A stretch of 64,000 nucleotides of DNA from Pleurocapsa minor GSE-CHR-MK 17-07R (GCA_019359125.1 JAHHHY010000006.1:1-64000), one strand, 5' to 3'; counted from the first letter of the stretch, positions 15,857 through 24,363 are shown. Notes: generated by a model from the letters alone, not told the origin. Translations and numbers: made by a program.

Positions 15857-16969
15857 ATGAGTCTCATGCGCAAAAAGCTAGTCGTCGTCGTTATCGTCAT
15901 CCTGAGCCTGGTTATCGCCGCTGGCGCATCCGCCCAGGACATGGGCCAGCCGCGCGTCAGCTATTTTCTGGCCGACGACGCCAATGGCATCGACCAGGTC
16001 TGGCAGCTTTTGCTGGATGGCATCAGCAAGCCGCGTCAGCTTTCCAGCGCCGAAACCGATGTGCTGACCTTTGGCGCGTCGTATGACGGGCTGGCAGTCG
16101 CCTACATCAGCGGCGGACAGCTCTGGTTACAGCCGATTCATACCGAGGAAGCGCAGGCCCTCGCGCCGGTCAGCGCCACCCAGTTCTCGTATGGCCCGAT
16201 CTTCAGCCAGGATGGGCAGTACGTGGCCTATCCCGACGGCGGCGTGTGGCTGCTCGACCTGGGCACCCGCGAGACGCGCCAGCTGCTGGCCAATGTCGAC
16301 CTGACCGGCAATAACGAGATGAGCGAATTCCGCATCTTCAACCCGCAGCAGTTCGTGGCCGACGCGGATGGCCGTGCCACCCACCTGATTGTGGATGTCG
16401 GCGTGTGGGAATGGAACAGTGCCGGCGTGTACGACCTGGCGACCGACAGCTTCCTCCAATTGGAAGGCCCGGACCACACCAACCTGCTGCCGCTGTCCGG
16501 CGGGCGCGTGCTGGTGTTCGGCAACAATGGTATCGGCGGCGACCCCGGCCTGAGCTTCGCGCCCAGCCTGGCGGAAATCAATGACGCGGTGCGCGTGCTC
16601 GGCTTTGGCGACCTGACGGATGAGACGCTGTTTGCCGAGGGCGCTGTGGAAATCGCGCCGGACCTGGTGCGCATCTACGGCCAGTCCATCCCCAGCGTTC
16701 CCGGCGAGGCGATCTACTTCACCTTCGACTATGACCTGACGATGGGCGCGCGCCCGGTCAATTTCATCATCGTGTCGAAGCCGGGCCAGGAGACCGCCAT
16801 CTACAGCCCGCTCAGCCCGGACGGCGCCGTGATGCCAGTCTACATCAACAACACCTACACCAATGCCGCCACCGTCGTGGGCAGTCTGCACCTGCTGGAC
16901 GTGATCACCCGCGATGTGGTGAGCGCGCCGCTGCCGGAACAGACCGGCCTGTTCGTCTGGCAGCCGTAG
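15857..16969 (+). CDS. Secreted WD40/TolB-like propeller protein A (tandem pair)
   Basis: This 370-residue exported protein has a signal peptide (VVVVIVILSLVIAAGASA). Its propeller blades carry 'DxxGIDQVWQLLLDG', 'ADVLTFGASYDGLAVAYISG' and 'GPIFSQDGQYVAYPDGGVWL' patterns, like TolB-type (PD40) repeats. It is about half identical in sequence to the next gene, so the two are tandem duplicates. No enzymatic residues are seen; such proteins may bind other envelope proteins or sugars. The ATG at 15857 has TTGGAGGC at good spacing. The upstream gene ends with a terminator, so this pair is probably its own unit. Confidence 0.75.
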   Translation: MSLMRKKLVVVVIVILSLVIAAGASAQDMGQPRVSYFLADDANGIDQVWQLLLDGISKPRQLSSAETDVLTFGASYDGLAVAYISGGQLWLQPIHTEEAQALAPVSATQFSYGPIFSQDGQYVAYPDGGVWLLDLGTRETRQLLANVDLTGNNEMSEFRIFNPQQFVADADGRATHLIVDVGVWEWNSAGVYDLATDSFLQLEGPDHTNLLPLSGGRVLVFGNNGIGGDPGLSFAPSLAEINDAVRVLGFGDLTDETLFAEGAVEIAPDLVRIYGQSIPSVPGEAIYFTFDYDLTMGARPVNFIIVSKPGQETAIYSPLSPDGAVMPVYINNTYTNAATVVGSLHLLDVITRDVVSAPLPEQTGLFVWQP

Positions 16970-17068
16970 TAAGCGCCAGCGGGCACGACACCTGATAGCA
17001 GACGGGCCGAAGACTTGTCTCCGGCCCGTGTGGCTGAATTCACAAACGCAATCTGGAGAGAACCCATC

Positions 17069-18178
17069 ATGTCAGTCATTCGCAGAACAATCCTGTCGGT
17101 CATCTTCGTCATCCTCAGCCTGGCTATGGCCGGGGGCGCGTTTGCCCAGACGCCCGCGCCGCAGAATAGCACCTGGTTTCTCGCGCCGGACGCGGCTGGC
17201 ATCGATCAGGTCTGGCAGTTACTGCTGGACCAGCCCGAACCGCGCCAGATCACCCGCGCCGAAAGCGACGTGCTGACCTTCGGCGCGTCGGTTGACGGCC
17301 TCGCGGTCGCCTACATCAGCGGCGGCCAGCTCTGGTTGCAGCCGATTCACACCGAAGCAGCCGAGGCGCTGGCGTCGGTCACGGCGACCCGTTTCCAGTC
17401 TGCGCCGATCTTCAGCGAAAACGGCGGATACCTGGCCTATGCCGACGATGGCGTCTGGCTGTATGATCTGGCCCAACGCAGCACGCGCCAGCTTCTGGAT
17501 GATGTCACGATGAACGAGGACGCCAGCAATATGGGCGAGCTGCGCATCTACAGCCCGCAGCAGTTCGCAGGCCGCGCCGATGAAAACCCGACGCATCTGG
17601 TCATCGATGTTGGCTATTTCGAATGGACCAGCACCGGCGTGGTGGACCTGGCGACCGGAGCCTATAGCGAGCTGGAAGACCAGACCTACACCAATCTGCT
17701 GCCGCTGAAGAACGGGCGTGTGCTGGTGTTTGGCAACGGCGCCCTCGCGGGCAGCCCGTCGCTGAGCATCGCGCCCAGCCTGGACGACATCAATGCGCAT
17801 ACGCCGCTCATCAGCTTTGCCGAGTTTACCGACGCCGAGCTGTTTGCCCAGGGGGCCGTCGAGCTGTCGATGAACGAGATTCGCGTCTACGGGCAGCTCA
17901 TGACGCCGGAGCCGGGCATCACGCTATTCTATTTCACCTATGACCTGAACGCGGGATTCATGGGGCTGAGCACGATGACGGTCGCTGAGCCGGGGCAGGA
18001 AACCGCCGTCTACGGTCGGCTGTCCCGCGATGGCCGCCTGCTGCCCGTGTGGCTGAATTACGCCTACACCGAGTCTGGCGGGGTGGCGGGCGATCTGCGC
18101 CTGCTGGATATGCCCACTGGCGAGCTGGTCGAGGCCGCCTTCCCCGAACAGGTGGGGCAGTTTATCTGGCAGCCGTAA
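17069..18178 (+). CDS. Secreted WD40/TolB-like propeller protein B (tandem duplicate)
   Basis: This 369-residue paralogue of the preceding protein has the same architecture: signal peptide (SVIFVILSLAMAGGAFA), then blades with GIDQVWQLLLD, SDVLTFGASVDGLAVAYISG and GQLWLQPIHTEA. The best-kept region is the first 160 residues; the C-terminal third has diverged more. Both proteins end with Gln/Phe-x-WQP. The spacing of 99 bp contains a CTGGAGAGAA ribosome site. A strong terminator follows, so the two genes form a closed unit. Confidence 0.75.
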   Translation: MSVIRRTILSVIFVILSLAMAGGAFAQTPAPQNSTWFLAPDAAGIDQVWQLLLDQPEPRQITRAESDVLTFGASVDGLAVAYISGGQLWLQPIHTEAAEALASVTATRFQSAPIFSENGGYLAYADDGVWLYDLAQRSTRQLLDDVTMNEDASNMGELRIYSPQQFAGRADENPTHLVIDVGYFEWTSTGVVDLATGAYSELEDQTYTNLLPLKNGRVLVFGNGALAGSPSLSIAPSLDDINAHTPLISFAEFTDAELFAQGAVELSMNEIRVYGQLMTPEPGITLFYFTYDLNAGFMGLSTMTVAEPGQETAVYGRLSRDGRLLPVWLNYAYTESGGVAGDLRLLDMPTGELVEAAFPEQVGQFIWQP

Positions 18179-18214
18179 GCGCCCGCCTGAATACTCGATA
18201 GCTTCCTTCCTCCA

Positions 18215-18256
18215 CACAGCACGCGGCGCGAACAGCAGTCGCGTGCTGTGTTTTTA
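18215..18256 (+). terminator. Strong terminator after the propeller pair
   Basis: CACAGCACGCG (18215-18225) pairs perfectly with CGCGTGCTGTG (18240-18250) and is followed by TTTTT. Confidence 0.9.
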
Positions 18257-18264
18257 TCTGCCTG

Positions 18265-18324
18265 TTGACAGGCTGAGCGCTTTGCGCTTATTATATCCAT
18301 GTGACATGTATCCAGATTGGATAT
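18265..18324 (+). promoter_or_regulatory. Promoter and candidate PadR operator
   Basis: TTGACA (18265-18270) is 18 bases from TATTAT (18289-18294). Overlapping the -10 box is an inverted repeat, ATATCCA (18293-18299) and TGGATAT (18318-18324), with a further TATCCA at 18309 between them. The placement fits autorepression by the PadR protein encoded just downstream. Confidence 0.6.
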
Positions 18325-18327
18325 ACT

Positions 18328-18678
18328 ATGGAAATGCAGGCAGACCACGAGTTACCGCTGAAGCCGGCCGTATTGCACATCCTGCTGGCGCTGGTGGGGT
18401 CGGAACAGCACGGCTACGGCATCATGCGCGAGATTGAACGGTTCACCGGCGGCGCGATAAAGATCGGGCCGGGGACGCTGTACCGGTCGATCAGCCAGAT
18501 GCTGGACGCCGGGCTGATCGAGGAGAGCGATGAGCGTCCTGACCCGGAGCTGGATGATGAGCGCCGTCGCTACTACCGGCTGACGGCGCATGGCCGCCGC
18601 ATCGCCCAGGCCGAGGTCAACCGACTGCACGCGCTGGTGCAGGTCGCCCGCCAGCGCGGACTGCCAGAAGGGAGCTGA
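18328..18678 (+). CDS. PadR-family transcriptional regulator
   Basis: This 116-residue protein shows the PadR winged helix: ILLALVGSEQHGYGIMREIERFTGG, then GTLYRSISQMLDAGLIEE, then RRRYYRLTAHGRRIAQAE in the wing. PadR proteins are dimeric repressors that usually bind their own promoter and respond to small ligands or membrane stress. The ATG at 18328 is preferred; a GTG at 18301 would add nine residues but overlaps the candidate operator. The next gene, nine bases on, encodes a membrane protein, a typical PadR partner. Confidence 0.88.
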   Translation: MEMQADHELPLKPAVLHILLALVGSEQHGYGIMREIERFTGGAIKIGPGTLYRSISQMLDAGLIEESDERPDPELDDERRRYYRLTAHGRRIAQAEVNRLHALVQVARQRGLPEGS

Positions 18679-18687
18679 TGGCTAATC

Positions 18688-19383
18688 ATGCGTGATTTTC
18701 CCATGCGCCTGTACGGGCTGCTGCTGCGGGCCTATCCCTCCAGATTTTACGCGGCATACGGGCCGCTGATGGCGCAGGCCCTGTGCGATGGATTACGAGA
18801 AGCCAGGCGGGAGGGCGTCCGCGCCGAGATTGTTTTCTGGCTGCGTGCAATTACTGACCTGATCGTCAATGTAACAGGAGCGCATATGGACTCGATACCG
18901 TTTTCGCGTCGGCCGCTGGGATACCTGTGGCATCTCACAGGCGTCCTCGTGGTGGCGGCCACCTGGCCGCTGATGTTGTATCTGTTTCTGCTGTGCCTGA
19001 CGTTCATCACAGAGATGAGCGTCGCGCAGGGCGGGACGCTGCACGCCGGGATAACAGGCGTCATCGGCCAGCCGCGCAACCTGCTTATCGTGGCGATGCT
19101 CATCCTGGTGGTCAGCAGCATCAGCCTGGCGCGGGCGTCGTTTCGTGGGCAGGTCGATCGCTGGCTGGCGTTCCGGTATGCGCTGGTCAACGCGGTCGGT
19201 TCTCTGGCCATCCTGTTCACGATGTGGGGGCTGTCACAGTTGCTGCCGCGGATTGTCTCTGCAGATCTGGCGGTCATGCTGCTGGTCGGCGCGTTCGGGC
19301 TGCTGCTGGCCGGGCTGTTTTACGCGCAGCACCGCGCCTGTCTGCCACACTGGTCGCTCAGACAGTCTGCCCGCCCCGCATAA
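18688..19383 (+). CDS. Membrane protein with a permease-prefix-like N-terminus
   Basis: This 231-residue protein begins with RLYGLLLRAYPSRFYAAYG, which resembles the short prefix domain that precedes MacB-type permeases in PadR-linked operons. Four hydrophobic segments follow at about 82-105, 130-148, 165-185 and 195-215. No transport motif is present and the MacB/FtsX domains are missing. It lies nine bases after padR and is probably repressed by it. Function unknown. Confidence 0.65.
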   Translation: MRDFPMRLYGLLLRAYPSRFYAAYGPLMAQALCDGLREARREGVRAEIVFWLRAITDLIVNVTGAHMDSIPFSRRPLGYLWHLTGVLVVAATWPLMLYLFLLCLTFITEMSVAQGGTLHAGITGVIGQPRNLLIVAMLILVVSSISLARASFRGQVDRWLAFRYALVNAVGSLAILFTMWGLSQLLPRIVSADLAVMLLVGAFGLLLAGLFYAQHRACLPHWSLRQSARPA

Positions 19384-19446
19384 TTAACCGGGGGATACGC
19401 GTTAGACGAATGCGTATCCCCTATTCACCCTGCCCAAAAGTTGTGC

Positions 19447-19497
19447 TTGCAATCGCAGAAAGCCATGCTATTCTTGAATTATTGTTTAGATGGCTAA
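19447..19497 (+). promoter_or_regulatory. Promoter and MarR operator (site 1)
   Basis: TTGCAA (19447-19452) and TATTCT (19469-19474) are 16 bases apart. TTAG-ATGG-CTAA (19486-19497) follows at the expected transcription start. A closely matching site is present before the downstream gene, which marks both as targets of the MarR protein encoded between them. Confidence 0.55.
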
Positions 19498-19508
19498 GTA
19501 ACGCGCTG

Positions 19509-19943
19509 ATGCACGACCCAAACAACTACGTTGGCACCTGCCTGATCCAGGTGATGCGTCCGCATCGCTACCGGATTGATGCCGCCCTGAGCGAGGTTGG
19601 CCTGCATGCCGGACAGGAAATGGTCCTGTTCATGCTGTGGGAGCAGGACGGCGTGACGCAGACGGAAATCGCCCAGCGCCTGGATGTCAGCGCGCCCACC
19701 ATCACCAAAATGCTGAGAGGCATGGCGATGGCCGGCATGCTGCGCCGCGAGACGGACGATGAAGACGCCCGCGTCTCCAGGGTCTATCTGACCGAACAGG
19801 GGTGGGCGGTGCGCGAGCATGTGGAGCGCATCTGGCAGGAGGTGGAGGCAGAGATGATGCAGGGCATCAGCGAAGCCGAACAACTGCTGCTGCGCCGCCT
19901 GCTGGCGCAGATGCGCGATAATCTGGGCGCGGGTCGCTGCTGA
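19509..19943 (+). CDS. MarR-family transcriptional regulator
   Basis: This 144-residue regulator has a MarR winged helix: VTQTEIAQRLDVSAPTITKM is the helix-turn-helix and RETDDEDARVSRVYLTEQG is the wing with the conserved DxRxxxxxLT motif. The flanking helices form the dimer interface. It most likely represses its own gene and the adjacent membrane protein gene through the two TTAG-N4-CTAA sites. The effector is unknown. The start at 19509 has no strong ribosome site, so an upstream TTG cannot be excluded. Confidence 0.87.
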   Translation: MHDPNNYVGTCLIQVMRPHRYRIDAALSEVGLHAGQEMVLFMLWEQDGVTQTEIAQRLDVSAPTITKMLRGMAMAGMLRRETDDEDARVSRVYLTEQGWAVREHVERIWQEVEAEMMQGISEAEQLLLRRLLAQMRDNLGAGRC

Positions 19944-19964
19944 GTCTTTTTTTTGCGCGTTTAT

Positions 19965-19976
19965 TTAGCCTGCTAA
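19965..19976. promoter_or_regulatory. MarR operator (site 2)
   Basis: TTAG-CCTG-CTAA, the same dyad and the same flanking bases (TTTAG...CTAAGTRA) as the site before marR. It lies 19 bp before the start codon of the DUF6069-like gene. Confidence 0.55.
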
Positions 19977-19995
19977 GTGAAATGGAGAAAGAACC

Positions 19996-20403
19996 ATGTC
20001 CGCACTCACCGCATCCGGCACCACCCTGCGCAGCACGCTCATTAACGGGGCCATCGGCGGCCTGATCGCCGCTGTCGCCAATGTCATCGTCTATCTGCTG
20101 GCGACCAGCGTGTTCGCCGTCGAAATACTGATTCCGCAGCCGCCCGATATGACGACGATGGGGCCGCTGCCGCTGCCGTTCGTCATTTTCGCCAGCTTCC
20201 TGCCCGGCCTGGCTGCTGCCGGCCTGCTGACCGTGCTGAAAGGCAACAAGCGCACGTTCATCATCATCGCGGCTGTCGTGCTGGTGCTGTCGATGTTCCC
20301 GCTGCTGACGACGGGCATGGCCGCCCCGACGGCCATCGTGCTCGGAATCATGCACGTGGTCGCTGCGGCTGCTATCACCTACATGCTGGCGCTGCGCGGG
20401 TAG
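19996..20403 (+). CDS. Four-helix membrane protein (DUF6069-like)
   Basis: This 135-residue protein has four membrane segments (about 17-43, 57-80, 85-103 and 110-130). The pattern NGAIGGLIAAVANVIVYLLA, then LPFVIFASFLPGLAAAGLLTVL, then GIMHVVAAAAITYMLA matches DUF6069 proteins, which often sit beside MarR or TetR regulators. No function is known; a small-molecule exporter or sensor would fit. GGAGAAAGAACC precedes the start, and a bidirectional terminator follows. Confidence 0.7.
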   Translation: MSALTASGTTLRSTLINGAIGGLIAAVANVIVYLLATSVFAVEILIPQPPDMTTMGPLPLPFVIFASFLPGLAAAGLLTVLKGNKRTFIIIAAVVLVLSMFPLLTTGMAAPTAIVLGIMHVVAAAAITYMLALRG

Positions 20404-20411
20404 GCGAACAA

Positions 20412-20455
20412 AAACAGCCTCGCCCGGGTGTTCCACTGCCAGGACGAGGCTGTGT
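20412..20455. terminator. Bidirectional terminator
   Basis: ACAGCCTCG (20414-20422) pairs with CGAGGCTGT (20445-20453), with an A-run on the left and T-rich sequence on the right. It lies between convergent genes. Confidence 0.75.
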
Positions 20456-20467
20456 CTTGTGTGATGC

Positions 20468-21658
20468 CTATTTCTCGATCAGGTAAGGGGTGTCGTGCAG
20501 CCGCTCGGCGCCCTGTTCGGTGATCAGGAAGCCATCCTCTACCCTCAGGCCGCCCCACGGCGCATTAAACAGCGGAATGTCGATTGAGACGATCATGCCC
20601 GGTTCCAGCACCGTTGGGTTATGCGAGCTGAAAATCGGCGGCTCAAACTCGATCACCCCGACGCTGTGCAGGCCCGTATACAGGTAATACTCACCCAGGC
20701 CAGCTTCCCCCACCAGCTTTCGCCCCAGTTGATCGATGCTGCGTCCCTCGATGCCTGGCCTGAGCGCCTGCGCACATGCCAGCTGTGCGTCGCGCGCGAC
20801 TTCAAAGGCGCGTCGCACTTCAGGGTCCTGATGGCCAATAAACATCGGCCGACCTATGGCGGCATGGTACCCTTCGAAACGCGGGGCCAGCGTGACCACG
20901 ACCAGATCCCCGGGCTGAATCACGCGGAAGGTCGAGCGCCCCATAATCGGGCGCGTCGACGGACCGGAAACGACCATGGTATCGAATGCGGCGCTCTCCG
21001 CGCCCATGCTGCGCATGGCGATATCGGCGGCCGCGGCCACTTCCCGTTCGGTCACGCCTGGCCCCACCGCTTCAATAGCCGCGGTCATGCCCGCCTGCGC
21101 AATCTGGTAGGCGTAGCGGATGATCGCCACTTCATCGGGCGATTTTACAGCCCGCAGCATGCACACCTGCTGGTCCACATCCCGCCAGTCAGCGCCGGGG
21201 AGGGTCGCCTGCAGCGCGGCAAACAAATCGGCGTTCATCAGGCTTTTTCCCGCCACTCCCACGCGCTGGATATCGGCAATCTCACCATAGCTTTCGCGCA
21301 GGATATCGCCCAGGCTCTGGATGACAGCGAACGGATAATCTTCGTCTGGATGCGTGAATTCCTGAAGCACGCGCACATCCGCAATGCGTCCGCGCACACG
21401 CGCAAATTCATCGCTCTCCGGTCCACACACCATAATGGGCGCGCCGGTCTGGCGGAACAGGATACACACCGGCTCGAACATAACCGGAAAATCGGCCAAC
21501 CAGCGGGCGTGGGCCGGGCCGTAGGTCTGGCGGTCATCGGCATAGGCGATCAGCAGGTCCAGGCCGGCCTCGCGCATAAGGCGCTGCACGGCAGCCCAGC
21601 GCTGCGGGTATGCGTGATGGGGAATCTGCGGCACGGTCCTGCCAGCAAAAAGCGCCAT
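20468..21658 (-). CDS. M24-fold protein (Xaa-Pro peptidase/creatinase superfamily) lacking key metal ligands
   Basis: This 396-residue protein has a creatinase-type N-terminal domain (1-165) and a pita-bread domain (170-396). In active M24 peptidases the segment after 'GD' carries two metal-binding aspartates and is preceded by an active-site histidine. Here those positions are T256, A267 and M239. H331, E339 and E374 remain. It may therefore act like creatinase, which needs no metal, or be a binding protein. The ATG at 21658 has GAGGG upstream. It is divergent from an AraC-type regulator gene. Confidence 0.82.
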   Translation of the reverse strand: MALFAGRTVPQIPHHAYPQRWAAVQRLMREAGLDLLIAYADDRQTYGPAHARWLADFPVMFEPVCILFRQTGAPIMVCGPESDEFARVRGRIADVRVLQEFTHPDEDYPFAVIQSLGDILRESYGEIADIQRVGVAGKSLMNADLFAALQATLPGADWRDVDQQVCMLRAVKSPDEVAIIRYAYQIAQAGMTAAIEAVGPGVTEREVAAAADIAMRSMGAESAAFDTMVVSGPSTRPIMGRSTFRVIQPGDLVVVTLAPRFEGYHAAIGRPMFIGHQDPEVRRAFEVARDAQLACAQALRPGIEGRSIDQLGRKLVGEAGLGEYYLYTGLHSVGVIEFEPPIFSSHNPTVLEPGMIVSIDIPLFNAPWGGLRVEDGFLITEQGAERLHDTPYLIEK

Positions 21659-21842
21659 GGTGCCCTCTTTGGTATGCACTGTTATCTAAAACTGCCGCAA
21701 AAAGAGCCGTCAACCGACGGTTCATGAGCAGATCATAACATAGCGGCCATATGGGCGGCATATGCAGGTAAGGATGCCCTGGCTGCACATCATCCGAAGC
21801 GTATTCTTCAGCGGCTGGCAACGTTCTATGGGAGAAAACTGG

Positions 21843-22745
21843 ATGACACTTGGCTCATCTGCACACACACATGTGCCGCTTTTAGATGCGGCACTCACGG
21901 TTCAGCATTCCAGTGCCCCGCTGGGCTGGACCAATATCCTGGTGGAGCAGACGCATCTGCGCAATGGCGAGCTGTATGTCGCCGGGCTGGCAGAGCATAT
22001 GATCTGCCTGGTGATGGACAACGAATATGCCCTGGAGCAGCAGCGCAATGGCTCCACCTTCGTGCACACATTTTCGCCCGGCCAGGCGCAGCTTCTCCCG
22101 GTCGAGACCTCCGGCTTCTGGCGCAGCGAGCGCGATGTGCGCCTGCTGCACATGCAGTTTTCGCCGCACTTCATGGGTCGGGTGGCCGAGGAAACCTTCA
22201 ACCTCGACAGCGCGCATGTGGAGCTGGAAGACCGCTTCCTGATGGAAGACGCGCAGGTGATTCACATCGGCTATGCCCTGCTGGCTGAATTGCTGGACGG
22301 CGGGCCCAATGGACATGCCTACAGCAGCATGCTGGCCCATGCGCTGGCGACTCACCTGCTGCGCAAATATGCTGGCGCGAAGCGCGAACCAGAACAGCGC
22401 GGCTGGATCTCGCGCCAGGAAATCCGCCGCGTGCTGGACTATATCCACGATCACCTGAGCGAGGACATCAGCATGGATGATCTGGCGCGCGCCGCCAGCC
22501 TGAGTGTCAGCCATTTGAATGCCGTCTTCCGCCAGACGATGGGGCTGGCCCCGCATCGGTATATCCTCCATCAGCGCATCGAGCGGGCCAAACACCTGCT
22601 GCTGCTGGGAAGGCTCAGCGCCGCCGAAGTGGCCGCCGAAGTCGGCTTTTATGACCAGAGCCACCTCAACCGGCATATGCGCCGCCTGCTGGGCGTGACG
22701 CCGGCCGCGCTGCAACGCCAGCGAAATGTACAAATCCTCCGTTGA
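21843..22745 (+). CDS. AraC-family transcriptional regulator
   Basis: This 300-residue protein has an N-terminal cupin-like sensing domain (about 20-150). A C-terminal AraC/XylS domain follows with two helix-turn-helices: ISMDDLARAASLSVSHLNAVFRQ and SAAEVAAEVGFYDQSHLNRHMRR, ending in GVTPAAL. The effector is unknown. It is divergent from the M24-fold gene, a common layout for a regulator and its target. The ATG at 21843 has GGGAG eight bases before it; 21828 and 21762 are weaker in-frame starts. Confidence 0.85.
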   Translation: MTLGSSAHTHVPLLDAALTVQHSSAPLGWTNILVEQTHLRNGELYVAGLAEHMICLVMDNEYALEQQRNGSTFVHTFSPGQAQLLPVETSGFWRSERDVRLLHMQFSPHFMGRVAEETFNLDSAHVELEDRFLMEDAQVIHIGYALLAELLDGGPNGHAYSSMLAHALATHLLRKYAGAKREPEQRGWISRQEIRRVLDYIHDHLSEDISMDDLARAASLSVSHLNAVFRQTMGLAPHRYILHQRIERAKHLLLLGRLSAAEVAAEVGFYDQSHLNRHMRRLLGVTPAALQRQRNVQILR

Positions 22746-22869
22746 AATGCACAATTCCCTGATCGGTCGTTCGGATACCATAAGCATCATGAGTGACGTG
22801 AACGCAGGTAGACAGCCCGACACGCACGAGTGACCTGGTTTCTGAATCGGTACGAAAGGAGTTGCAGCT

Positions 22870-23235
22870 ATGAACAACACGTTGAACTGGGTGGAAATTC
22901 CGGCCCTCGACATCCACCGCGCGGCAGCCTTCTACGGCGCCCTGTTTGCCACACCGCTGACAGTGGTGGCAGGCGAAGTGCGCAATGTCGTCATTCTGCC
23001 CCATGAGCCGGGCGGTGTGGGCGCGTCGCTCAACCAGACGAAGGGCTTCCAGCCCGGCGACAAGGGCCCGATGATCTACCTGAATGGCGGGCAGGACCTG
23101 GCGCCGATGCTGGCGCGCGTGGAACCGGCTGGCGGCGTCATCGTCGAACCGAAGACCGACCTGGGTGGCAACGGTTTTTATGCTATCTTCCGCGACACCG
23201 AAGGCAATCACGTCGGGCTGATGTCGGCCGGCTAG
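22870..23235 (+). CDS. VOC (glyoxalase/bleomycin resistance) family protein
   Basis: This 121-residue protein has the paired beta-alpha-beta-beta-beta layout of the vicinal oxygen chelate fold. LNWVEIPALDIHRAAAFYGALF begins the first module, and GFYAIFRDTEGNHVGLMSA ends the second with the usual 'DPxGNxxGL' pattern. Which residues bind metal is unclear, so the enzyme class (lyase, dioxygenase, binding protein) cannot be assigned. AAGGAG is placed well before the ATG. It stands alone between the araC gene and the fasciclin gene. Confidence 0.82.
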   Translation: MNNTLNWVEIPALDIHRAAAFYGALFATPLTVVAGEVRNVVILPHEPGGVGASLNQTKGFQPGDKGPMIYLNGGQDLAPMLARVEPAGGVIVEPKTDLGGNGFYAIFRDTEGNHVGLMSAG

Positions 23236-23382
23236 CGCCTGCATCTATTCTCTCAGCATCACCACAAGCCAATCCGTGCAATACCCTGCTGTGGGCCTGG
23301 CCGCGCCATGGCTGGCTTCAACATACCCTGTTTCCGGCGGCCTTGTGAACGACCTGTATCGTAATGAAAGGACACACATCTC

Positions 23383-24363
23383 ATGAAGCGTACCGCAGTA
23401 TTCACCCTCGCCAGCCTTGCCCTCGCCTTTTCTGTTGGCGCGGCGCAGGCCCAGTCGGACTCCGTTTTCAGCGTTATTTCCGCCCGTGCCGAGCTGTCCA
23501 CGCTGACGGCCGCCATCGAAGCCGCCGGCCTGCAGGAGACGCTCAGCGACCCGGCCCTGGCCGTGACCGTGTTCGCCCCCACCGACGCCGTGTTTGACGA
23601 ACTGCCCGAAGATGCCGTGGCCGCGCTGCTGGCCGACACCGAAGCGCTGACCCAACTGTTGACTTATCACGTGGCGACCGAGCCGCTGGCCGCCGCCAGC
23701 ATCAGCGGGTTTGGCCAGTCGGTGACCACGCTGCAGGGCGAGAGCTACATCGCCACCACGCTGCCGCTGGGCAAGACGCTGGTCGGCGGCGCTGAAGTCG
23801 TCGAGGGCGATATCGCCGCGGGCAGCAGCATCATCCACACGATCGACTCGCTGCTGCTGCCGTCCGCCCTGCGCGAGAGCATCTCCAGCCCGCGCATCCG
23901 CACCGCCTATAACCGCGAGATGGGCCGCGCTTTCATCCAGGACCTGCTGAATGCGCCGTCGTTTGAACAGGCCCAGGCCGTGGGCGCGCAGATCGTGGCC
24001 GAAGACTACATCCAGCACAACCCGCTGGTGTCGCAGGGCCGTGCTGGCCTGCTCGGCTTCCTGGAAGTGATGCCGACGTTCTTCAGCAATACCGTCTTCA
24101 CGCTCAAGGACGTCATCGCTGACGAAGACACCGTGGTCGCCCGCTGGGTGTGGAGCGGCACCCACTCCGGCACGTTCCTGACCTACGAGGCCACCAACAA
24201 CGACTTCGACATGGGCGTGATCGACCTGTGGATTGTGCGCGACGGCCAGCTCTATGAACACTGGGACGAGATCGGCTGGTCGTATGCCCTGGCACAGCTC
24301 GGCATCTACCAGTTCCCGCCTGAACCGATTGGCCCGGTGCAGGGCTATCCCACCGATAACTAA
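23383..24363 (+). CDS. Secreted fasciclin (FAS1) domain fused to a SnoaL/NTF2-like domain
   Basis: This 326-residue exported protein has a signal peptide (MKRTAVFTLASLALAFSVGA, cleavage about residue 23). The FAS1 domain (27-160) has both conserved boxes: LAVTVFAPTDAVFDEL and SIIHTIDSLLLP, with the YH motif at LLTYHV. Residues 180-318 form a SnoaL-like cone (IVAEDYIQHNPLVSQGRAGL, DTVVARWVWSGTHSG, IDLWIVRDGQLYEHWDEI). FAS1 domains mediate adhesion, while SnoaL-like folds bind or turn over small molecules. The fusion is unusual. A strong terminator follows. Confidence 0.85.
   Translation: MKRTAVFTLASLALAFSVGAAQAQSDSVFSVISARAELSTLTAAIEAAGLQETLSDPALAVTVFAPTDAVFDELPEDAVAALLADTEALTQLLTYHVATEPLAAASISGFGQSVTTLQGESYIATTLPLGKTLVGGAEVVEGDIAAGSSIIHTIDSLLLPSALRESISSPRIRTAYNREMGRAFIQDLLNAPSFEQAQAVGAQIVAEDYIQHNPLVSQGRAGLLGFLEVMPTFFSNTVFTLKDVIADEDTVVARWVWSGTHSGTFLTYEATNNDFDMGVIDLWIVRDGQLYEHWDEIGWSYALAQLGIYQFPPEPIGPVQGYPTDN

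Noticed and set aside
18927-19383. N-terminal extension of the MarR frame over the upstream membrane gene
   Set aside because: It overlaps a clear membrane-protein gene in another frame, and the MarR domain starts only near 19509.
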